64,000 bases of DNA. Source: Volvariella volvacea V23 (Eukaryota > Basidiomycota > Agaricomycetes > Agaricales > Pluteaceae). The DNA lies in NCBI GenBank assembly GCA_000349905.1, contig KB722745.1, positions 460,805 to 524,804 on the forward strand, in the 5' to 3' direction. Below the pieces are notes generated by a model, which made no database searches, had not been told where the DNA came from, and saw only the letters and a list, made by a program, of their open reading frames with translations. The position numbers and the translations under genes were made by a program. This document shows, piece by piece, positions 10,891 to 26,149 of the stretch (position 1 is the stretch's first letter; every line of letters begins with the position of its first letter).

Positions 10891-12323
10891 GGTTGGCAGC
10901 AGACTTGAGGCCCGAGATTGTGAGCGGGCGATGCTTAGCTTTCCAAAATGTTGTCAGTGATCGTGACTCGAAACGGCAATCGCCGCCACACACTGATATG
11001 GAGATTAGTTCGCACAGTTGTCCGGTGACACTGTTTAAGCCATACTAAGCCAAACAAATGACGTCAAGGACGGGCTGGGGTGGGCGCCTCAGAGCTCCCG
11101 GAGGACAGAAGACCGCAATGACGGTCGATGGATGGTGGCCTTGCTCCTGCACCCCATTTTTCCAACTGAGCCTCCACCGTCCTTTGCGTTCCTTGTTCCT
11201 GGTTTTGCCCCTCATCATCTCATCAATTTGACTCGAGTGGAGGCCGGTGTGGAGGTAGCTTAAATTTCCTTGCGAGTGTCTGCATATTAGGAGGTTTGAG
11301 GACGCCGTGCCGGGGTAGTCTCTCAACAATACATATTCCGACATCACAACCGCCGACGGGACCTTGATACAAGAATTCCGGACCAAATGGCTGGTTTGAT
11401 GATGGCCTCGTTCGGGGGCAACCTGTCTGTAAAGAGAAATGGGGCTCCACTTGCAGAGGACCTTGGCTTGGGATGATCATATTCGTTTGAGGGGTGATCA
11501 CCTTTTGCGCCATTGGGCGTAAAAACATAAGTGGATAAACGTTAGGAATTGTTACAGCCGCGACCGATCCCCACTTTGTAAATTGTATCCACGACCTGCG
11601 GACTATGACGTCGTGTTATTGCGGCGCAACGCACGCTCGCAGCGCGCAAGAAATCGCTGACCCGTCTCCCGTCCGCCACTCGGTGCGTTGCATCGCTTGT
11701 TGCGACCTGGGACACAAGATGACCCTCTTCAAAGGCCGATTGTGTTGCGGATTCATCCCCATAGGGTCGGTGGGGAGAGGAAGGTCGATCCTACTCTCCA
11801 CGTGGGGTAAGGTGCCGATGCGTCTAATTCATCAAACCCAAGCCATCAGGTCGGCACCGGCTGTCCACAATGGGCTCTGCGGTCTTCCTCCACCTCGTAG
11901 GTTCTACGTCTGCTGAGAAACGGCTGCACTCTATCTACGGTGAGTCTATTGCAGCATCATACGAGCTCCCGAGAATTGAAAAGCTCTATACCCCAGGTCT
12001 TTTCAATTACCTCGTTGGCCATGTCGAGCTCTTGGTCGTTGCAAAGCATACGACCTGAAAACAACTCGGAATAGTTCTGCCGCCCATCATGACCCCACAG
12101 AGTCTGTTTTAGGTCGCATCATATAAAAATTTCCAATGGTGGCTATTACCATTCTCAGAAGAGGGTGAGCTGCAACCATTTGATGCATTGCCCCGATGAA
12201 GTTCGGAGGTCTTCGAATTTACAGAAAAATTGATGGGCACATATGGTCGCCTAACGAGAAGATATTTAAAGCCCACAGAGTTGGAAATGTGCTTCTTTGC
12301 CTCCCTTCCTCCGATTTCAAACC
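10891..12323. promoter_or_regulatory. Divergent intergenic region between TyrRS and sugar transporter
   Basis: About 1.4 kb between two divergently transcribed genes. A TATAAAA sequence at 12122-12128 lies about 200 bp before the transporter start, and an ATATTTAAA-type stretch lies about 60 bp before it. Frames within the region (for example 11605-11916) have arginine/cysteine-rich random composition and are not considered genes. Confidence 0.4.
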
Positions 12324-14831
<2,508 letters not shown>

Positions 14832-15523
14832 TTTATGCATAATTTATACGTGCATAGTTCGGTTTCGATTCGATTTTAATTCCCTCCCATCATCTTCGTT
14901 ATCACATCCCTCATATTCGTTCCTCCCACGTATCTCCTAGTGAAGAAATTTGCATCTTTTTCATTAGTATGAGTTTAATGATCACACCTCCCTCCCGATT
15001 TTTTGTTACCTCCTCATCTCCTCTCTATTACGAGTTTGAAGTCTCACGCGTAGTATGCGGAGTGTTATGCGCTCCACTGTTCCTTTGTTCAACGATCTAC
15101 TGATGCCTACCGATGTGTAGTAATAACCAAATATTACAAAAAAAAGGCTCCAGACACTAGTTGAAGTGGGTTCAACGGGGGTGATTTCGACTGATTCATT
15201 TGAGCTTTACGAGTTCAATGGCTATCGATCACCAATCGCTTCCAAGTGCACCCACTACAGTTATAACATGAAAGAGGGTGGAGTAGCTAGAATAAACGAC
15301 ACCGCTGCTTTGCTGTACGAAGCACGCGAGGACTCTGATACAAGGGACCAAATCTCAGAGTGATTTGTGCCAGTGAACGATCAAAATGACGGAAGTTCCA
15401 TATCGTCTACAACAAAAGTCGTAAAGTATCATTACTGAAGTCATCTATAGACCGATATAATGCAAGAGACGACTCTGTCCATCTCTCCCAACGCGACACC
15501 CACAGCATCCATCTGGATCAAGC
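14832..15523. other. Convergent 3' region of transporter and Prp43
   Basis: About 0.7 kb between two convergent genes, with T-rich and A-rich runs consistent with 3' UTRs. A single MluI-type ACGCGT occurs near 15046 but has no gene downstream to control. No further gene is supported. Confidence 0.4.
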
Positions 15524-18312
<2,789 letters not shown>

Positions 18313-18425
18313 TGCGGAGGATGGGGTGGGCGTTGAGGGAGAGAGGAAAAAAGCCTGGTGCACGTGATCAGCGCGTCGGTGGGCTGGAGTCGGAACAACT
18401 CGAATACAAAGTCCATGTCCATCAC

Positions 18426-18579
18426 GAATGCATACCCAGAATACATACCCAGAATACACCAGAATACATACCCAGAATGCATACCCAGAATACATACACC
18501 AGAATACATACCCAGAATACATACACCAGAATACATACCCAGAATACATACACCAGAATACATACACCAGAATACATAT
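18426..18579. repeat. Minisatellite, about 11 copies of a 10-14 bp unit
   Basis: Imperfect tandem units alternate between TACCCAGAATACA (13 bp) and TACACCAGAATACA (14 bp), with one shorter 10-bp unit and two units with G in place of A. The array lies upstream of the Prp43 start (18312, minus) and downstream of the GTPase gene ending at 18604, so it is in the Prp43 promoter or 5' UTR. Reading frames through it (MYSGVCILG-type repeats) are a by-product of the repeat. Confidence 0.9.
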
Positions 18580-18603
18580 GTCTATCAAGCATTCATGCAT
18601 TCA

Positions 18604-19554
18604 TCAATACGAATCAATCTCCCTCAGCTCGTCATTCACTCCCGCCAGTCGCCGTCCCAGCAGCTCCGCCTCCTCCTTGGGCATCATGCATTGGTTCACC
18701 AGGTGCTCGACTCCCGGCCCAACCATCTCCTTGACGTTCTGCTTCTCAACGCTCTTCCAGCACATCCGCGACTCGTAGCTCGTCTCCACGATTTTTCGAT
18801 ACCAATCCACTCGTCCAACCCTCCATGCTTTCTCGCGATACGTATTCATGATCAATCGCGTCATCTTCTCCTTTGACTCGTCGTATTCATCCTGAAACTG
18901 GTACCCCTTTCCCCGCTTAAGTTTGCCCTTGGTCGCTGTGATGCACGCGAACCCACTGGGGTAGATGTCGTTGGCGTGGAAAGCATCTTTGTTGCGCGTC
19001 CACCAATCATCCATGTCTCCTTCTTCTGCCTCCATACCCGTGATCGCTATGACTGCTGGTACTTTACCCTGGCAAATAACGTCCTTGAAGAGCGTCCAGT
19101 TGTACTGCACAACTCCCCGGAGGCGCGGTCCTCGCACACAGAGTATCAGGAGATTGACTCCGTTATGCAGGCCCGCCAGCAGCTTGTACAGCTGAGCGAT
19201 AGCGTCGTGGTTCGGCACTGTGCCTTGTGTGCTCTCGTCAAAGCCCGCAGTATCAAAAATACGGAACTGCTTCTTCTCGATGTTGACGATATACGATTCG
19301 TTTTTGAATGTGCACCCCCTGGCGCCATTTGAGATGGCAGCTTCGTCCCTGCCCGCTAGCATGTTGACGATCGAGCTCTTTCCCGATCCCGTCTCTCCAA
19401 ATAGGATAATGTTAGGTATCCCTGGATCATCACTGCAATCGGGTTAGTACGAGCACATTGCACCAACTATCCACACTCACAGTGAGTACGTCGTTGGCGT
19501 TGGCGAGTAGACGCCGCTGGCAGGGCTTCCATATGCATCGTCTTGCATGGTCAT
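18604..19554 (-). CDS. Small GTP-binding protein of the fungal AIG1/GIMAP-like P-loop group (paralog A1)
   Basis: Two exons (19554-19481 and 19432-18604, 48-nt intron) give 300 residues. After a short N-terminus (MTMQDDAYGSPAS) come G1 LFGETGSGKSS, a threonine in RGCTF as candidate G2, G3 FDTAGFDE, a hydrophobic strand with CVRGPRLRG, the G4 position ITGMEAEE, a conserved DDWW, and ITATKGK near G5. A C-terminal helical region (VDWYRKIVETSYES, VGPGVEHLVNQ) is shared with the paralog at 21489. The NKxD guanine-specificity motif is absent, as in the three neighbours. The layout resembles AIG1/GIMAP-type septin-like GTPases, which control stress or immunity in plants and animals, but that function is inference. 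It is transcribed away from paralog B1 at 19933, 378 bp apart. Confidence 0.82.
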
Positions 19555-19932
19555 GATGGTCGTAGCTTGGGGTTCCGTCCTACGATCTCTGCCTAGTTAT
19601 GAGGCTTGCCTCATGCCTGCCTCGTTGCAGTCTTTCGGCTCACTCATCCTCCCCTAACCTCAGGCCACCCACAAGTGTCCAAACAACCTCGATTTCTTTA
19701 TTGTCGATACTATCAATGTGATATCGATTATACTTAGGTGTTAGGGCACGAGGTGCCATATCGCAGGAATAGTCATAAGCAGCAGTCACACTGCCTTGTG
19801 CATACCTAGACCACCTTCCACACATACACGGCGCGGAAGATCAACGAACGTGAACTCCAACATTCCCAGTCTTGACACATTACCATTACTACCTTCACCG
19901 AGATTAAACCCTCTGCCGAACACGGCCCATTG
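19555..19932. promoter_or_regulatory. Divergent promoter between two GTPase genes
   Basis: 378 bp between the start codons of the minus-strand GTPase (19554) and the plus-strand GTPase (19933). It probably holds both promoters; no specific operator was recognised. Confidence 0.45.
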
Positions 19933-20991
19933 ATGGCGACAACGTATGCTCCATTTTGACCTGCCTGTGTCTACGCTAATGGACGTGAAAGGACGAGACG
20001 ACGTGGATCCCAAGGGCAGCCACAGCGTCCCAAGTCTTCAGGACGGAGAAGCGAATCCGCTGATACTGTTCCCCTATCTAGTGTCCCAACTAGCGTTCCA
20101 CAAGTGACCCTTCTATCGAACATCGTTGCGGAATCAGACCCTCCTTCCAATCCCCTATCCGCGCCTGAGCCCTACAATGTCCTCATCTTTGGGCAGACGG
20201 GCACAGGGAAGAGTTCCCTAGTGAACATGATCGCAGGCCAAGACATCGCAGAGACTTCGAGTAGTGCTTTGGGCTGTACATTCGGCAGCAGACCTTACGA
20301 TATATCTCTCAGTGTCAACACTCGTCCTATTCGGTTATGGGACACTGCGGGCCTTAATGAGTCCGCTCATGGGACTATGTCCGCCGAAGAAGCTATTGAT
20401 AGCTTGAAACAGCTCATTGCGGAGCTTCACGGACAGGTCCATTTGTTGGTGTATTGTATCACCGGAGGGAGATTGAAGGAGATTGCGTTGGTGAACTACG
20501 ATCTGTTCTATAGGGTTGTGTGTCAGAAGAAGGTTCCGATTGTGTTGGTTGTGACTGGATTGGAGTTGGAGGAAGATATGGAGAGCTGGTGGGTGGCGAA
20601 TAGGGAGGAGTTGGAGGGCAGGGGCATGAGGTTCGTTTCGCATGCTTGCATTACGACGACGAAAGGGAAGGAGGTTAGAGGGGAGTATCAGTTTGAGGAG
20701 GAGTACAACGAGTCGCAGATACTCGTGAGGAATGTCTTGCTGCACACACTGGCGACGTTCCCTGCGGGTGGCGCTGTGAATTATAAGGTCGTGTGGAAGA
20801 ATGTATCAGACGCGGTTTCGGCGTGGTTGGCAGGCTTGAAGCCAGAGGGCTATCGTGGGCAGGGAAGTGGCGCACAGAGGTCGAGTTGGGTTTCGAGGTA
20901 TGCAGCGAGGCTGGGGATGACGATACATCAGGCTTGGGAATTGATCTTGGGAGGGAAGGATAGGACGCAGCCTGTTCGTCATTATCGTTGA
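19933..20991 (+). CDS. Small GTP-binding protein, AIG1/GIMAP-like (paralog B1)
   Basis: The first exon is only 11 nt (19933-19943, MATT), followed by a 48-nt intron and a single long exon (19992-20991), giving 336 residues. This start was chosen because the frame upstream of the G domain stays open with a Ser/Pro/Arg-rich region (RPKSSGRRSESADTVPL) back to an AAG acceptor preceded by CTAAT. The G domain has G1 IFGQTGTGKSS, LGCTF, G3 LWDTAGLNE, YCITGGRLKE, VVTGLELEE at G4, MESWW and CITTTKGK. The C-terminus is basic and amphipathic (SSWVSRYAARLGMTIHQAW), possibly membrane-contacting. Its closest relative in the window is the plus-strand copy at 23125 (NYDL..VCQ.KVPIVL, MESWW shared). Confidence 0.82.
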
Positions 20992-21488
20992 TCTAGTACA
21001 TGCATCCTGCGAGTATCGGTCATGTGGAGATGTCATGCATACTTCTGTATTTATTAGAGGTTTTAATGCACATTTTTGGTGTAACGCTTCAGTAGAAGTT
21101 TCAATTCTGCACATCAGCAGACGGAGCTTGTTTGATTGGTCAGTACATACGTATCAGCATCACGTCGTTCAATATCAGATGACTTGCTGCTACCTTCAAA
21201 CTGATCTAGTCTCCTGCTTTACTCATGCAGGGTGATCTCGCTTTGACTGGAATGGAAGCCCTTCAATAGTGGCAGCTCCCGAGCGTAAAACAGGGATCCG
21301 AATCAAGCCTGTATCAAATGCAAACATAAGAGCATGGCAATGCCTTGCAGATTGCAGAAACTGTAAGACTCACGATCGCGGTCTTCTGAAAGTCTCTCTC
21401 ACTCGTGAGCTATTCTGTTCTCATACATCAAGGGATAATATACAGTACATAGACCACACCCTGTACAAACGCAAACTTCGCCATCGTT
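20992..21488. other. Convergent 3' region between GTPase genes
   Basis: About 0.5 kb between the ends of the plus-strand copy B1 and the minus-strand copy A2. Nothing further recognised. Confidence 0.4.
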
Positions 21489-22286
21489 CTAATGATTTAG
21501 GGCATTGGCCAACGTTGTTGCCTCCTCCTGCGTCATCCCGCAATCTTTCATCAACTGTTGTATCCCAGGTCCAATCACCGTTCTAACTTCCTTGCGTTCC
21601 ACGGTGCGGAAACACTTCGAATGGTACGTCGTGTGAACAATTTGCTGCCACCATTGCGGCCTAGGCACCCTCCATGGAGTCACCAGAGCGCTGCTCATAA
21701 TCAATTTCATCATCTTCTCCTTGGACTCGTCGTATTCTTGTCCGTAGGCGTACAATCCAGGTCGGACTTGCTTTCCGCGTATAGTCGTAATGCATGCGTG
21801 TCCTCGCGGAGTCATGCCGAATTTCTCAAAGTGGTCTTTGTTCTTGAACCACCAACTGTCCATCCCGCCTGGTTGTTCGCTTTGCAGCTCAAGGGCAGTG
21901 ATGGCGATTACGATGGGAACCTTCCCGTTGCAGATGATGTCGTTGAAGAGGGCCCAGTTTCTGGGTGCGGATTCGGATAAGCGGGGTGCGCGCATGCAGA
22001 AGATCAGGAGATTGACACCGTCCTCTAGGCTTCGCATCAGGTCATACAGCCTGACAATTGCTTGAGTATTTGGTACGGTGCCTTTCTCCGCCTCTTCGAG
22101 GCCTGCAGTGTCGAATATGTTGAATGTTTGACCAAAGAAGGATATCTGATAGCAGTGGCTTTCAAAGGTGCATCCAGTAGCACCAGAGGAGGTCCGAGCG
22201 ACTTCAGAACCGAAAAGCATGTTGATTATGGAGCTCTTCCCGCACCCTGATGCACCGAATAGAATAACGTTGGGTCTGGGCGCCAT
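21489..22286 (-). CDS. Small GTP-binding protein, AIG1/GIMAP-like (paralog A2)
   Basis: Apparently intronless, 265 residues, starting MAPRPNVILFG so that G1 (GASGCGKSS) lies almost at the N-terminus; an upstream coding exon is possible but not seen. Further motifs: GCTFESH, G3 IFDTAGLEE, CMRAPRLSE, ITALELQS at G4, MDSWW, CITTIRGK. The C-terminal part (PQWWQQIVHTTYHSK, IGPGIQQLMKDCGMTQEEA) is clearly homologous to the C-terminus of the minus-strand paralog A1 at 18604. The G4 residue run lacks Lys and Asp. It is probably a cytosolic nucleotide switch; partner and process unknown. The start faces paralog B2 across a region with the assembly gap. Confidence 0.82.
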   Translation of the reverse strand: MAPRPNVILFGASGCGKSSIINMLFGSEVARTSSGATGCTFESHCYQISFFGQTFNIFDTAGLEEAEKGTVPNTQAIVRLYDLMRSLEDGVNLLIFCMRAPRLSESAPRNWALFNDIICNGKVPIVIAITALELQSEQPGGMDSWWFKNKDHFEKFGMTPRGHACITTIRGKQVRPGLYAYGQEYDESKEKMMKLIMSSALVTPWRVPRPQWWQQIVHTTYHSKCFRTVERKEVRTVIGPGIQQLMKDCGMTQEEATTLANALNH

Positions 22287-23124
22287 TATCTACGAGGATA
22301 GTTCGCTGAATAGCCTGAGAGAATTCCAGATATAAAGCAGACCTACGATTTAGAGGACGTGGATTGCAATGTTAAATGCACGTACTGCTGCTTGCTTGCG
22401 GTTATATCGCCATTCACTTCAAAAATGCGCTGCTAACCATCTCTAATCTAGCATCGGAACCCCTGGAACCACCTCACGGCATGATACAGCATTTGCTTCT
22501 TCCAATGGAAGCTATCGAGCCGAGTACGTTTTCTATGACATAGGAACGTCCCATGGCTGTTATCGATGAAAACGAGGCCTTCCGCAGTTTGCTATCGGTC
22601 GGAGATGGTGAGTCTTGATACTACGCTTAACGCTACAAACAAAGGATNNNNNNNNNNNNNNNNNNNNNNNNNNNNNNNNNNNNNNNNNNNNNNNNNNNNN
22701 NNNNNNNNNNNNNNNNNNNNNNNNNNNNNNNNNNNNNNNNNNNNNNNCCGCACTATTATCCTCGCTTTAGCGCCTTGCCTGCCCGCTGGTGTGGTGACTC
22801 AATTTCCAAAGTGACACTGCGACGATCACATATAGCGTAATTGTGGAGTATGTTAAGGCCGTTTATGGATCTGCACTTGTCTATCCTTGTTCAAGCACGC
22901 ACAGAGAACACTGTAAATGACGAGAATAATGCAATCCTGATTCCGAGTTGACTTCTGGAGGATGCTGTGCCACAGGAATTCGCACCTTCATGCGCAGACA
23001 GAAAGGCTGTTGCTTCCAGAATGGTCCACATATCGATAAGGCTGGGGCGAAGGCATGGCTTAGTTTGTATAAAGAATTGAACTATCGACGTATTGATCTC
23101 ACCTCTTTCCTGAGCCCCTCAACA
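22287..23124. promoter_or_regulatory. Divergent region between GTPase paralogs A2 and B2, with assembly gap
   Basis: 838 bp between two divergent start codons, including 100 N at 22648-22747. Its true length is unknown. It corresponds in position to the 378-bp divergent promoter of the first pair. Confidence 0.5.
22648..22747. other. Assembly gap (100 N)
   Basis: A run of exactly 100 undetermined bases, the conventional placeholder for a scaffold join of unknown size. It lies inside the duplicated GTPase cluster, where repeats could have stopped assembly. Confidence 0.99.
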
Positions 23125-24281
23125 ATGACCGGTTCCGCGGTAACATATAGTCATGCGAGGTACGCACATCTCTGTGTCTTGAAGCGTCGCTGATCCCAAT
23201 CATGCAACAGCGGGGCACAGAATAGGCTCCCTATCAACCCGCAGGATAGTGATGGTGAGTGGCGTACAATGGAGTATGTATACTTACGATTTATGGTGCT
23301 GAAGAACTCCCCAATATCCTGATATTCGGAGAGACCGGAGTAGGAAAAAGCGCGATTATCAATATGCTCGCCGGTCGTACTGTTGCCCTTGCCTCTGACC
23401 AAGCACAGGGATGTACATCTAATTGCACATCCTACGATGTTAGTATTGGCGACTTTGATGTTCGACTTTGGGATACGGCTGGATTGAACGAGGCCGAAGG
23501 AGGAACTGTGGGGGCTGAAGATGCCGAGAGACAGTTGATAGAACTGGTCGGAGACAGACTCCGGGGCAAGGTTGCCTTGCTTGCATACTGCATTCGGGGG
23601 GTTCGATTCAGAAAGGTCGTCCAACTCAATTACGACCTCATCCACCGCACTGTCTGTCAAATGAAGGTCCCCATTGTGCTCATTATAACTGGCCTGGAGA
23701 ATGAAGAACGGATGGAATCTTGGTGGGAGGCGAATAAAGCTGATTTCGATCGTCGCGGGCTCACGTTCGACGGGCACGCATGCATCACCACGACGAAGGG
23801 AAAGAGGCTGCCAGACGGGTCATTTATCTATGAAACAGAATACAACCATTCGGAATCACTCATTCGGAAACTCGTTCTTGACCATTTCGTGGCTGGCAAC
23901 GTTATCTTCGATGAGCGTGAATCGTGGAAGCGCTCGATTCGGAGGGGGCTGAAGGCTCATGACAAAGCTTCGGGACGCCTCGAAGACATGTCTTATGGGC
24001 ATCACTCATGGTCGCAGTCGAGCGGCCATCCAAGTTCAAGGCAGAATTCAACTGGCGCGTATTATCCGACCTACTCCGATGATGGATATTATGCAGACAG
24101 CAGGGCAACGGCAAGTAGCAGTGGTGGCGGTTGGACTAGTTACTTTCCCAACGTTGCCACTAACGCATACAATCGTGGAAAAGATGCAATTGTTAAAGTC
24201 TTGAAATCGGGTAGAAGTGACGAACCTGAGGATGATATGGATCCTCGAGTGGAGGGTTACGATGTGCGGCGGCGTTACTAG
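23125..24281 (+). CDS. Small GTP-binding protein, AIG1/GIMAP-like (paralog B2)
   Basis: Three exons: 23125-23159, 23211-23254 and 23305-24281, giving 351 residues. The start is MTGSAVTYSHAS; both introns are about 50 nt with phases that agree. Motifs: G1 IFGETGVGKSA, QGCTSNCTS (the usual Phe after the Thr/Ser is lost), G3 LWDTAGLNE, YCIRGVRFRK, IITGLENEE at G4, MESWW, CITTTKGK. Unlike its relatives it has a long C-terminal tail rich in Ser, Tyr, Gly and Gln (HHSWSQSSGHPSSRQNS) and then GWTSYFPNVATNAYNRGKD, a possible amphipathic membrane-binding helix, and an acidic-basic end (YDVRRRY). B1 at 19933 is its closest relative in the window. Confidence 0.82.
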
Positions 24282-24553
24282 GCAAACGGTTTTGGTTGAG
24301 ATGGACACCCATAATTGTAACTTTGCCGATTTCTTGTTTAAACAGACCGTAATTTCTGCATTATCGGGGTGCAATAAAAGTAGCTTGTCGTGATAGAGCG
24401 CAGATAGCCAAGAACATGAGCTTGGCGCCTAGCAGTATGAGAAAGGGTATGGGACAAATAATTCTCATTTTCAATGCTAAGCGCACCCTTTGCCTAAGAG
24501 CGACCTGATGAGAATTATAATTACATATGATCGTAATAAGAGGATGACGCACG

Positions 24554-26149
24554 CTACTTTCGATCGGGAGACACTATCGTAGGGTGCTCACCTGGGGGGC
24601 ACACCCTGTCCACAATTTGGTCGATGCAATAACGCTCTTCCTCGTTGTAGATTGCACATTTGCGCAGTGCGATCAGCCTATTCAAATGATTCAATGCACG
24701 AGACTCAGTCATCAGGAGAATAGGAGGCTAGAACTCACAAGCGACAAGACTGCGCATTCGTAATGCAGGAAGGGGATGTGAGGAAATACTCTATAAAAAC
24801 AAATGCAGAACTTGCCAGAACATTAGGGCAGCTCAGCGAAAATACTAGACCAAGGCCATCGATAGCCCGAAATGGACTTCAGGACGTGTTAAACGTATCC
24901 TAGTGAATACTGCAAGGGCCTGTGATAACCTACCCTAAGTGAATGGCTGCGACTACAGCATTGACGGCCGCAACGCTCACAAAGTGAAGAGCCCCTATAA
25001 CGCGATTACTTTGCGGTTAGCTTGTTATTGATTGAGGCGTAAGCACCTAGTTTAATGAAGAATTTTTCAAATCTCCCACTAGTAGACCGTGACCGGCGAA
25101 CAAAGTACTATGCACGGCGATTAACAATGAATGAATGTCGTCGATCAACTTTTCCAGAACGACTTACGAATAAAATCACAGAAAAAGCTCCAAGGTCGAC
25201 AAGTAATCCCAATAACTGTACAAATATCGTAACGTTGAGACAGTCTCGTGGTGAAATTGACTCACAAGAGTATACTGAAGAAATTTGGGTCAATCAAAAA
25301 CAATTGATACATGCTCAAAATGACGAGCTCACACCAATATGGCGCGTCACTTCACGTCCACTATTGCTCCAGTAATCGCGAAAACACCCAGTTGGCCCTA
25401 TGACTTCGAACATTCGCCTGTCGCAGCGAGCCTGACTATACATCCAGATTTGGGTGCAAACGAGGGTAATCCAAAGAAGTGATAGTGTGCATAAGACATA
25501 TCTGTTCTGTGCTGAGAAGCCCCATGCACGAAGGATTAATGCAGCTAAGATAGAAGGGCCATCAGACGGGGATTAATAGGCCGTTAATCCTTGGTGGGAC
25601 TTGCCTTGAGGAAATGCGGTCTAAAGGGTAGTCAGAAATCAAGGGGATCCAAGGTGAAAAGAAAGAACGCACCAAAGGGATCATGCTTAGCTGTTGAAAT
25701 GTACGAATTTTTGAACAAGTCTCGTACTCGTGAGATCCCAACCATGCCCAGCAGTAGAACGGCCATATTAAGATGGGATATACCCGACAAAATGAATGAA
25801 TGAATTTCACTAAACTCCAGCGAGATTTCCAGATCTGTGGTTGATGGGTATGTGTGAGTATGTTTGATAACTTGCTAGATAAATGGGAGAACCAACAAAT
25901 TCGTATTCTTGACTTAACCTTCCATGTTAAGCAATGTCATTAACACCACGAAGATAGTTATTTATGCAGGCTCCGGGACCACCTACATCAAAGAAGCATC
26001 GTAGAGCATTAGAGCGACTGGATTGAGCAATGCGTTTAATTGATGCTGTACCCAAACAACGACGAAACCTACACGCAGCTACAAAGCAGTGATGTTGACC
26101 TATGCAATTGTTGAGATTTTTTAATTGGTGACTCACCTACCACCGACAT
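24554..26149 (-). CDS. DUF6533-type multipass membrane protein
   Basis: Minus-strand gene with very short exons. Exon 1 is 13 nt (26149-26137, MSVV). Exon 2 (26068-25987) gives GFVVVWVQHQLNALLNPVA plus LYDASL. Exon 3 is 22 nt (25918-25897). Exon 4 starts at 25834. Exons 2-4 join as SLMLSQEYEFIWKSRW, the DUF6533 hallmark (YD..LT...EV.fIW...W). Exon 4 continues with FCRVYPILIWPFYCWAW and SKIRTFQQL. A 16-nt exon (TAFPQ) follows, with a GC-AG donor (GCAAGT), and then LILRAWGFSAQNRYVL, the family's RayAl helix, and VIGPTGCF. The exons after about 25390 are not resolved; a Cys/Asp-rich end at 24554 is tentative. Function unknown; the family is greatly expanded in Agaricomycetes. Confidence 0.55.

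Noticed and set aside
11605..11916. 103-codon plus-strand frame in the transporter promoter
   Set aside because: Arg/Cys-rich random composition and overlaps an antisense frame of similar quality.
18426..18579. Possible CRISPR-like array
   Set aside because: Units are contiguous with no spacers, and the genome is eukaryotic; it is a minisatellite.
20104..20991. Starting the second GTPase at 20104
   Set aside because: This would be a GTG start; the frame continues upstream to a good acceptor and an 11-nt first exon with ATG.
23259..24281. Reading the fourth GTPase as a single exon starting at 23259
   Set aside because: The start would be GTG and the N-terminus would be translated intron; two short upstream exons with matching phases give an ATG start.
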